Below, piece by piece: positions 40,063 through 46,982 of a DNA stretch of 64,000 nt (its first letter is position 1; each line of letters begins with the position of its first letter). This stretch comes from Shewanella aestuarii. GTDB lineage: Bacteria; Pseudomonadota; Gammaproteobacteria; Enterobacterales; Shewanellaceae. Location: assembly GCF_011765625.1 (NCBI RefSeq), contig NZ_CP050313.1, positions 1,794,501 to 1,858,500 on the forward strand. Reading direction: 5' to 3'. The translations under genes and the position numbers were made by a program. The notes below the pieces were generated by a model. It was not told the DNA's origin and ran no database searches. It saw only the letters and a list, made by a program, of their open reading frames with translations.

Positions 40063-42795
40063 ATGGATGTAACAAATAAAGAGCACTTTAAAACAATTCG
40101 TAAAGCGATTGAAAACAATAAACTTGCAGTGTTTGTTGGCTCTGCCGTGTCTTTTGATTCAAATCTCCCATCATGGGGAGAGCTAATTAGTTTAATGAAA
40201 AGTGCTTTGGAGTTACCTAGAACGGATGATTATTTGAAAATAGCAGAACATTACTATCTTCAATTTGGAAGAAATACGTATTACAGCAAAATCAATGACT
40301 TTTTCCCATCGGATAGTAAGCCAAATCAACTTCATGAACTGCTTCTCTCTCTAAAGCCACAGCATATAATAACGACAAATTGGGATGATTTACTTGAAAA
40401 GTCGATAAGCTCTAACGGAGACTTGTATTTTACGGTAGCAGATGATCATGAACTCGCTTCGTCACCAAGTTCACAACTATTGGTAAAAATGCATGGTGAT
40501 TTGACTCATCGAAATATAGTGTTCAAAGAATCTGATTATTTGGCTTATACAGATAAATTTCCATTAATTGAAAATTTCATCAAAAGCCTTTTTTCTACTC
40601 ATGTTGTAGTTTTTGTTGGTTACAGTATAAGTGATTATAATTTAAATCAGGTTTTAAGCTGGATAAGAAATAGAACGCAAGATGCTCCACCTGCTTTTAC
40701 AATTTTAACCGAAAGTAAAATAACATTATCGGAATCAAATTATTTAAGAGAGAAAGGTGTATATCCCCTATTGTGTGAGGAAAATTCTAACAATATAGCG
40801 GAATACCCATCATTATCAGCTAAGAGTCAGAGGGTAGCTGAAACAATAGCGAAAATAACCCACCCTGAATCAACAGAAATGCTCGATATAATAGGTGAGA
40901 TTGCCACTGACATCTCTAGCTGGGAAACTGTTTACCCTTCGGTATTTGTTCAACTTTTTAAAAATAGGTTCAATACAACTGAAATTAATAAAATTTATTT
41001 TGACTCGAGTCAAAATGTGATTGTTTACAACCTGAGTGAAGAAGAGAAGGAATATAACCGAGGTAAAATTAGAGAAATTAGAAGACAACTCTTAAAAATA
41101 TTACAAGTTATTCCTATTTCTGAAATTCGGCTTTCATTTGAGATTCGTAAATACTATCGAGTAAAAAATTTATCTAAATTTGAATTTGTTGACGAGTATA
41201 CATCTTTCAATTTTACTCGTATCACTGATCGTATTTCTACAGCGCCAGTTAACTTAAATGAAAATCATGATAAGCATTTTCAAAATGCATACGACAATTA
41301 TTTTTTAAAAAAGTTGCATGTAGCAAGAGAAACATTTACGCATGTTGCTAATATGTATTTTTCTAAGTCCTTATTTATTAAAGCACTGATCTCTTCATTT
41401 AATAAAAAACAATTATGCTTGGGTGAAATACCATGGGATCTTGCTGAAGATTTTTTTGAAACATCAATGGAAGAGCAATTATCAAGAAATGATAATATCT
41501 CAGAACTAATTGAAAAATTTCCTAAAAGCATTGTGAATAGGCAAAAGCCTTTATTTCATGGATTAGATTCCAATAACTCTTTTCTATTAGAGCGATTCAG
41601 AGACGTATCTAATCTTAGTAGAGAAATAGATGATGAAATCGATAGCATAAATAATGGTTCGATGGTTTTTAGTAATAAGCTTGCCTCCATGTATAACCAA
41701 ATTCGCTGTATGGTACTGTTTATAACTAAAAATAAAATTACGACATTATATTCCTCTGATTACAAAAATATTTGTAATATTGCTTTTGAAGCAATAATAA
41801 AAAGACAATGTTTAGATAAGAAAGTCGATCTTGATGTGCTTCTTTCTTATAGCGCGATAATTTCGTTTAAAGAAAAAGACCTTGTTAAGTTTTTATCTGA
41901 TACATTAAATGAAGATAAATCATTAGAAATATCAGAAGAAACAATTGAGTATATTTTCCTTGTTTTGGATAACTCAATCCAAACAATTTCTTCGGGAAGC
42001 TCATTCTACTTAAAAGAACATTGTATTAAAGTTTGGTCTAATGCACTTATCTTACTTTCTTATGCAAAACACTCCGAAGTGACGCTCAAAGAAATAGTAA
42101 AACGTTTAACGGCCTCATTTGATACGAGTAGGTGGTTCCTTTTATCAGAAGCGGTAAATAGATTTATAGTCTTTCAAGTTAATAGGTACGGCTCCTCATT
42201 TTCTGTGGCGGATTTAAAGCTACTTTTTGATAAGCAAGTTGATAAAATCAATTCAAACGAAAATATCCCAATTCAAGAGCGAGGTCAGCTTTTCTCTAAC
42301 CTTTTATACTTAATCAGTGATAATGAAAATGATACAAGCAGCTTTTTTGAAGGAAATAGACAGTTAGAAAGATTTATTTCAAATATCACATCGATGGAAT
42401 TTAAAGAGCGTTTAAGAGCTATAAATGGATTTGTATTCGTAATCCATTCATTAGCTGTTGGAGAGCTAAAAGAAAAGATTTCAGAGTTGTTGAAAAAAAC
42501 ATTCGAAGAATCTAAAAAAGAAGAGTTCTCTGAATCATCAATTATGTTTGGCTTAGATTTATATAATGTTGGAGTTTTATCGGAAACCGAATTGATGTTT
42601 GTAATAAACAAACTGAAACTCAAAGTTGATGAACATATTCAAAAAGGTAGTACTACAAGCAACTACTCAATAATTAACGAGCAACTAGGAAAAATCAAAA
42701 AAGAACAGTTAAAAGGCTTTGAAGGTACGGTTGAAGGAGTTGTGAAATTAACAGAAGCAATGAAAAATAGCTTTAAACGGTTCAACGAGCCATAA
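40063..42795 (+). CDS. SIR2-domain protein, candidate anti-phage NADase
   Basis: A 910-residue protein with an N-terminal SIR2-like domain (about residues 10-220) and a long helical C-terminal part with no motif I recognise. NAD-site features: VGSAVS (about 25-30), Asn106 in HIITTNWDDL, His144 in VKMHGDL, and FVGYSISDYN (184-193); this is the SIR2_2-type arrangement found in stand-alone defence sirtuins (DSR-like) and Thoeris ThsA-type effectors. Such proteins deplete NAD+ on phage infection; that function here is inferred. The gene is more AT-rich than its surroundings and lies on a tRNA island beside a toxin-antitoxin pair. AGGAA stands before the ATG. No partner gene (TIR, helicase) is adjacent, so the C-terminus would be the sensor. 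Confidence 0.88.
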   Translation: MDVTNKEHFKTIRKAIENNKLAVFVGSAVSFDSNLPSWGELISLMKSALELPRTDDYLKIAEHYYLQFGRNTYYSKINDFFPSDSKPNQLHELLLSLKPQHIITTNWDDLLEKSISSNGDLYFTVADDHELASSPSSQLLVKMHGDLTHRNIVFKESDYLAYTDKFPLIENFIKSLFSTHVVVFVGYSISDYNLNQVLSWIRNRTQDAPPAFTILTESKITLSESNYLREKGVYPLLCEENSNNIAEYPSLSAKSQRVAETIAKITHPESTEMLDIIGEIATDISSWETVYPSVFVQLFKNRFNTTEINKIYFDSSQNVIVYNLSEEEKEYNRGKIREIRRQLLKILQVIPISEIRLSFEIRKYYRVKNLSKFEFVDEYTSFNFTRITDRISTAPVNLNENHDKHFQNAYDNYFLKKLHVARETFTHVANMYFSKSLFIKALISSFNKKQLCLGEIPWDLAEDFFETSMEEQLSRNDNISELIEKFPKSIVNRQKPLFHGLDSNNSFLLERFRDVSNLSREIDDEIDSINNGSMVFSNKLASMYNQIRCMVLFITKNKITTLYSSDYKNICNIAFEAIIKRQCLDKKVDLDVLLSYSAIISFKEKDLVKFLSDTLNEDKSLEISEETIEYIFLVLDNSIQTISSGSSFYLKEHCIKVWSNALILLSYAKHSEVTLKEIVKRLTASFDTSRWFLLSEAVNRFIVFQVNRYGSSFSVADLKLLFDKQVDKINSNENIPIQERGQLFSNLLYLISDNENDTSSFFEGNRQLERFISNITSMEFKERLRAINGFVFVIHSLAVGELKEKISELLKKTFEESKKEEFSESSIMFGLDLYNVGVLSETELMFVINKLKLKVDEHIQKGSTTSNYSIINEQLGKIKKEQLKGFEGTVEGVVKLTEAMKNSFKRFNEP

Positions 42796-43309
42796 CACAT
42801 ATGAGCCTTTCGCCAGTCAATATTCGAGCTTGATTGTTAAGAGAAGGTATTTGACAGCCTTTGCACTCAAATACCTTTAGTAACCAAGATGGTCAATCAA
42901 CAAATTCATCTACTTCGTCTGTCATTTAGCTGTCAAATCATCGTGCTTTTATAAAATAGCAGCATGCAAACACATAGAGGCGCTCTTAGTGCGATTTCTT
43001 TATTCATAAAGAATGCTGCCTGACGCTTTTCAATCCGTTGAAATATCAGGGGCACTACGACTAAATGGATTTAGGAGGTAGGGCTGCGCAGGAAGCCAAA
43101 GCCGAGACATTTATCGGTTAACCCTAAGATGGCACTATTCAAGTCAGAGGTGCTTTTTGCACAGTTAGTTTCAGGCTCATTTAAGGTGTAAACGACATAG
43201 GTGGTTACATTGTGATTTTTCAATTAGTTTGCCTTTGTTTATACTTAACTCTGTATGGTGCCGTGAGTTTGGTACTATAATTGACATTTTCACAATAAAG
43301 GAGTTCTAG
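42796..43309. other. Non-coding island segment between SIR2 gene and antitoxin
   Basis: 514 bases without a supported gene. A perfect 11-bp stem-loop at 42844-42877 (AAGGTATTTGA/TCAAATACCTT) follows the SIR2 stop and may end its transcript. The rest contains GCAGCAT...ATGCTGC (about 42959-43019) and other loose repeats, possibly remains of lost cargo. A TATAAT at 43276-43281 is the likely antitoxin promoter. Confidence 0.5.
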
Positions 43310-43480
43310 ATGAATAAAAAAGTTGAAGCTTATGGTGTTCATGCCGTTGTGCGACCTAAAATCACTGCAACTAAAGAACTTGATTTATCTGGGATTTATG
43401 GTCAACAAATAGTAAAGTCAGAGACGAAGCTTGCTTTAAGAACACATCGAAAGACGTTCGAGAAATTGGCTGATATGTAA
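43310..43480 (+). CDS. Antitoxin of Doc-type toxin-antitoxin pair
   Basis: A 56-residue basic protein (MNKKVEAYGVHAVVRPKI to RKTFEKLADM), too short for the usual cutoffs. The ATG follows AAGGAG by seven bases and the stop shares one base with the Doc start (TAATG), the usual translational coupling of toxin-antitoxin operons. It is not like phage P1 Phd at a glance, but small antitoxins of this type commonly precede death-on-curing toxins. It should bind and silence Doc and repress its own promoter; the TATAAT at 43276-43281 lies beside the imperfect repeat TATGGTGCC/GGTACTATA. Confidence 0.82.
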   Translation: MNKKVEAYGVHAVVRPKITATKELDLSGIYGQQIVKSETKLALRTHRKTFEKLADM

Positions 43481-43872
43481 TGGAAATTATCTGCTTTCCA
43501 TTTGAGCGTGTAATCGAAATCAATACATTCATTTTAGAAACCGAACCTGGGATGAAAGGGCAAATCGATGTCTCAAAATTACAAGGAGCATTAGGCCGTA
43601 TAGATAATGCAATCGTGTACGATGGCTTAGATGATGTGTTTGAAATAGCAGCCAAATATACGGCAAGTATCGCTATTGCTCATTCTTTGCCTGATGCAAA
43701 TAAACGTACTGGCTTGATTGTTGCGCTTGAGTATTTGTCGTTGAATGATTTTGAATTGACGAGTGATAACACACTGTTAGCTGATGCTGTAAGAGATTTA
43801 GTGCTTGGTGTTATAAATGAAACAGATTTCGCTGATATATTGTATGCACAATACAACCAAGAAAATCAGTAA
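43480..43872 (+). CDS. doc: Doc/Fic family toxin (death-on-curing)
   Basis: A 130-residue Doc-type toxin. The Fic core motif reads HSLPDANKR (residues 68-76), keeping the catalytic His, the acidic metal ligand and the NKR anion hole, though Leu replaces the usual Phe and Ala the usual Gly. P1 Doc phosphorylates EF-Tu and stops translation; the target here is assumed by homology. It is coupled to the small antitoxin upstream and lies 140 bases inside attR. In the island it may act as a stabilisation module and could also contribute to phage defence. Confidence 0.9.
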   Translation: MEIICFPFERVIEINTFILETEPGMKGQIDVSKLQGALGRIDNAIVYDGLDDVFEIAAKYTASIAIAHSLPDANKRTGLIVALEYLSLNDFELTSDNTLLADAVRDLVLGVINETDFADILYAQYNQENQ

Positions 43873-44011
43873 TTATGTTTTCAATTGACAACCTAACCGA
43901 TAAAGACTTAAATGTCATATATCGACTACGAATGTTCACTACCTGAAAGGTGATTTTTCGATTAGTTATTGATTTTAATGTATTTTAAATTTTAATTATG
44001 GCGAATTCCTT

Positions 44012-44041
44012 GGGTTCAAATCCCTATCCCTCCGCCATATT
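44012..44041 (+). repeat. attR: right direct repeat of island
   Basis: 30 bases identical to 37548-37577, the 3' end of tRNA-Ser. Immediately after it comes a hairpin homologous to the one after the tRNA, as expected at the right junction. Confidence 0.95.
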
Positions 44042-44052
44042 AAATACGAAAG

Positions 44053-44085
44053 AAGCCGTTGATTATCAACGGCTTTTTTGTTTTT
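44053..44085 (+). terminator. Terminator hairpin after attR
   Basis: Stem AAGCCGTTGA/TCAACGGCTT (44053-44062 with 44066-44075) then T-rich sequence. It is a diverged version of the hairpin at 37580-37620 and would terminate the tRNA if the island were absent. Confidence 0.8.
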
Positions 44086-44275
44086 GGTGTTAGAGAGACT
44101 TTCCAAGAGGATTGACTCAGACAATGTACCCGCTTTTCACATGAGCAGAGCCCCCAATAATCTGTATTTCACACGTATCTGTTTAGCCAAATCGTTACGC
44201 GATAAAGTCTTTCCTTTTGATATTAAAGTTTCTTTGTTGACTTGCGACAGAGCAGAAGCCATTTCTTGATAAAAA
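44086..44275 (+). pseudogene. Relic of a second integrase gene (5' fragment)
   Basis: The frame after 44135 encodes NNLYFTRICLAKSLRDK then FPFDIKVSLLTCDRAEAIS, which matches the first 45 codons of the island integrase (YYTR...LRDKGF...DIKVSLLT...AI). The preceding bases also match: GACTCAGACAATGTAC here against GACTGAGACATATGTAC there. The reading frame is disturbed near the old start and stops at 44269; the rest of the gene is gone. It marks an older element at the same tRNA. Confidence 0.85.
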
Positions 44276-44378
44276 GGCCTTGTCAATATTCCATCGTCGA
44301 TCCACTTCATTAAGGAATTTAATCGACGGTCTTCTAGGGCTTTGACTATGCTTATGATAGTAGCTAAGGAGAACTATC

Positions 44379-45815
44379 ATGCGGATGACACTGACGTTTT
44401 TAGGCGCAACCCAAGAGGTGACAGGATCATGTCATCTATTAGCAATAGGCGACAGACAAGTACTGCTAGATTGTGGTTTAATTCAAGGTGGTAAGGCCGA
44501 TGAACTTCGTAATCATGATCCATTCGCCTTTGATCCAAAAGCTATCAATGCGGTGGTTTTAAGCCATGCTCATATTGATCATTCAGGTCGTTTACCCTTA
44601 TTGGCAAAGTTAGGTTTTGACGGACCAATCTATACTCAAAAAGCGACGGCTGAATTGTGTGCCGTAATGCTTAAAGATGCAGCCATGTTGCAACAACGTG
44701 ATGCACAAAGACAGAATAAAAAACGCGCTAAAAAAGACCTTGAACCCTTAGAGCCTTTATTTGATGCTAATGATGTTGATAAGGCCATCAGTCAGTTTGT
44801 GTGCCTAGATTACAATGAGGTTTGCCAAATAGTAACTAATGTTAGAGTAAACCTAGTTGATGCTGGACATATATTAGGCTCTGCGATTGTCGAACTATTT
44901 TTAGGCGAAGCTAGTGAGCAGAAAAAACTGGTATTTAGTGGTGATCTGGGTAGAGCAGGAATGCCAATTTTACGCGATCCAACTTTAATTGATACCGCAG
45001 ATTTGGTTTTAATGGAAAGTACTTATGGTAATCGTCTACACCGCAGTTGGGATGAAACCATTGCTGAGCTAAAACAAATATTTGCCAAAACCATAACCCA
45101 GAGTCAGGGGAATATACTGTTACCCGCATTTTCTGTGGGGCGCGCACAAGAACTGCTTTATTTATTTCATCTGTATGCCAAAGAGTGGGACCTATCTCGC
45201 TGGAAAATTTGCTTAGATAGCCCAATGGCAATAGAGGCCACTCAAGTTTATCTTAACAATTATCCATTAATGGATGACGATTTTAAACGCTTTACTCGCA
45301 TGCATCCCGGACAGCACCCTTTATTATCCAATGTTGAGTTTACCCAATCGACAGATGAGTCGATGGCGCTGAATCAAATTCATAAAGGGCTGATTATTAT
45401 TGCTGGTAGTGGTATGTGTAATGGTGGCCGTATTCGCTGTCATTTAGAACATAATTTATGGCGGCCTGAATGCGATGTGATTATTTGTGGTTACCAAGCA
45501 GAAAGCACACCGGGTAGGGCCTTGGTCGATGGTCATGAAGAGCTGACTATACGAGGTCACTCCGTTAAAGTGGCTGCCAAACTGCATACCGTAGGCGGCT
45601 TGTCTGCACATGCTGATCAAGCTGAGTTATTACGCTGGTATTCTCACTTTAATGATAGCCCACCTTTGGTGTTGGTTCACGGGGAAGCTGAGGCTCAGCA
45701 AGGCTTAATAGATGCAATAAAACAAGCCTCATCATCAGCACCTAAATCCTTGGCGATAGCAGCCCATGGCCAGCAATTAGATTTAAATGCTTTGCCGCAA
45801 ATGGTGTGGTTATAG
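44379..45815 (+). CDS. MBL-fold / beta-CASP nuclease-like protein
   Basis: A 478-residue metallo-beta-lactamase protein of the beta-CASP (RNA-specificity) branch, related to Ysh1/CPSF-type and bacterial RNases. Zinc motifs: LSHAHIDHSGRLP (His63, His65, Asp67, His68), DAGHILGSA and VFSGDLGR; a beta-CASP insert then an RMMBL-like end with GGLSAHADQAEL. The fold suggests RNA cleavage, in the cytoplasm, but no substrate is known. AAGGAG stands seven bases before the ATG; a second ATG two codons on is also possible. It begins about 100 bases after the integrase relic, so it may be core or leftover cargo; its composition looks like core. Confidence 0.9.
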   Translation: MRMTLTFLGATQEVTGSCHLLAIGDRQVLLDCGLIQGGKADELRNHDPFAFDPKAINAVVLSHAHIDHSGRLPLLAKLGFDGPIYTQKATAELCAVMLKDAAMLQQRDAQRQNKKRAKKDLEPLEPLFDANDVDKAISQFVCLDYNEVCQIVTNVRVNLVDAGHILGSAIVELFLGEASEQKKLVFSGDLGRAGMPILRDPTLIDTADLVLMESTYGNRLHRSWDETIAELKQIFAKTITQSQGNILLPAFSVGRAQELLYLFHLYAKEWDLSRWKICLDSPMAIEATQVYLNNYPLMDDDFKRFTRMHPGQHPLLSNVEFTQSTDESMALNQIHKGLIIIAGSGMCNGGRIRCHLEHNLWRPECDVIICGYQAESTPGRALVDGHEELTIRGHSVKVAAKLHTVGGLSAHADQAELLRWYSHFNDSPPLVLVHGEAEAQQGLIDAIKQASSSAPKSLAIAAHGQQLDLNALPQMVWL

Positions 45816-45909
45816 TATCAGAGGCCATTGATGATGGATTAAGTTGATAACGTCTTGGAAAGAGAGTGATGCAGTTGTCGGGGGGCGAGTTAAAACGACT
45901 GAAAAATTA

Positions 45910-45949
45910 ATATTATGCGCTTCACTGTGCTATGTGTCGCGCATAATAT
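45910..45949. other. Stem-loop between convergent genes
   Basis: A perfect 11-bp inverted repeat ATATTATGCGC/GCGCATAATAT (45910-45920, 45939-45949). It lies between the 3' ends of the beta-CASP gene and the Tsx-like gene and may serve as a terminator for either, although it lacks a T-run. Confidence 0.5.
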
Positions 45950-45961
45950 AAATAGTAAATA

Positions 45962-46714
45962 TTAGAAATGATACTTCACTAATAAGCTTGCAACACTTTG
46001 GTTGGTTTTAAATGCCGAACTATTTTTAATGCCGTATTTGTTTTTCCAATAATCGTATTCAATCCCCACATAAAGCGCTGTTTTTAGGCCAATTTGTTTA
46101 CCCAGGTCATACTTTAATTGCGGATTGAAGTGGATGTTTTTCTCGTAACTGGCATCAGAATTAACCACCCAATCTATAAATCCATCAAACACGATACTTG
46201 AATCACCCACTGGCCATGAGATTTTCCATACAGGGGTAATTTGCCAAGTATCACCATCACGGCCATCAGGAAAACGTCGGTAAGCGTTTAATTGAAAAAA
46301 ATCTAAACCGGGGATCGCTAAATCTAAACCGGCTCCAAGTAAATAGGACTCAACATTGCCTTTACCAAATTCAATTGTGGTGGCGATAAGCACATCTTGA
46401 ATAAAGCCCGCTTTTACCTCAGCACCGGTCATTTTGCTAAAGCTAAAGCGTGGACTAAATTCACCATAGTAGGTACGACTACCATTGAAAAAATCTTCTT
46501 CACCATTATATTGGGTAAAATCTACAAACATGAATAAGTCGCCAACATTCCAGCCACTAACATGTTCATAAGTAATGGTTTGTTGTGTTTTAGGATTAAC
46601 TTTAAATTGGTTACCATAAAGGTACGATAGGCTGTTGTTTTGCCACAAAACGATATCATTTGCGATGCTAAGCGGTGAGTACAAAATGATCAATGCCATG
46701 AGCAAGCGTTTCAT
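45962..46714 (-). CDS. Tsx/OmpK-like outer-membrane channel protein
   Basis: A 250-residue outer-membrane beta-barrel protein with a signal peptide (cleavage near SIA-ND). The pattern of alternating aromatic strands, GWNVGDLFMFVDFTQYNG, the central YYGEFSPRFSFSK, and the terminal Phe (LLVKYHF) fit the nucleoside-specific Tsx / OmpK family (12-strand barrel). Related proteins take up nucleosides; Vibrio OmpK is also a phage receptor. It is single, with its own promoter region upstream of 46714. The exact ligand is not determined. Confidence 0.82.
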   Translation of the reverse strand: MKRLLMALIILYSPLSIANDIVLWQNNSLSYLYGNQFKVNPKTQQTITYEHVSGWNVGDLFMFVDFTQYNGEEDFFNGSRTYYGEFSPRFSFSKMTGAEVKAGFIQDVLIATTIEFGKGNVESYLLGAGLDLAIPGLDFFQLNAYRRFPDGRDGDTWQITPVWKISWPVGDSSIVFDGFIDWVVNSDASYEKNIHFNPQLKYDLGKQIGLKTALYVGIEYDYWKNKYGIKNSSAFKTNQSVASLLVKYHF

Positions 46715-46921
46715 CTTAAATCCTTGTTATTAGGTTATATTGTTTATGTGTTTTATAGGGTAGTTCGCACAGCATTATAATACAGTTAGTTCTATCGCAT
46801 AACTGCTTTTATTGTTTGCTATTAATCGCTGTAACATTTAGGGCGTTTAAGTGATGGTTATAATGGGAATGGATTGCTTTGTTAGTTTGACAACAAATAT
46901 GAAAATTAAGATATTTCCTTT

Positions 46922-46963
46922 ATAAAATAAAAGCCCTTACATTTCAGGGCTTTTTTATTTTAT
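46922..46963 (-). terminator. Terminator after patZ
   Basis: A long stem with core AAGCCCT/AGGGCTT (46922-46937 with 46946-46963) has T-runs on both strands. It lies 20 bases after the acetyltransferase stop. Confidence 0.9.
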
Positions 46964-46982
46964 TTCAATTTTTTATTTAAAA

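Larger units (their letters stand above)
37548..44041 (+). mobile_element. Genomic island integrated in tRNA-Ser (6464 bp)
   Basis: Defined by the exact 30-bp direct repeats 37548-37577 and 44012-44041 and by a tyrosine integrase starting about 95 bases inside the left end, transcribed away from the tRNA. Cargo: a structured non-coding segment, a LexA-like box with a short palindrome-ended unit, a 910-residue SIR2-domain protein, and a Doc-type toxin-antitoxin pair. No relaxase, capsid, replication or excisionase gene is seen, so it is either an unusually small integrative element mobilised by others or a deletion product. Beyond attR lies a relic of a second integrase, so the tRNA has been used more than once. 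Confidence 0.93.

Noticed and set aside
42796..43309. Integron cassette site (attC)
   Set aside because: Inverted repeats near 42959-43019 and 43100-43200 lack the paired core sites expected of attC, and no integron integrase is present.
37672..44041. Prophage or conjugative element
   Set aside because: No capsid, lysis, relaxase or type IV secretion gene is found between the att repeats.
44078..44269. 63-residue hypothetical gene
   Set aside because: Its second half is the decayed integrase N-terminus, so it is listed as a pseudogene rather than an intact gene.
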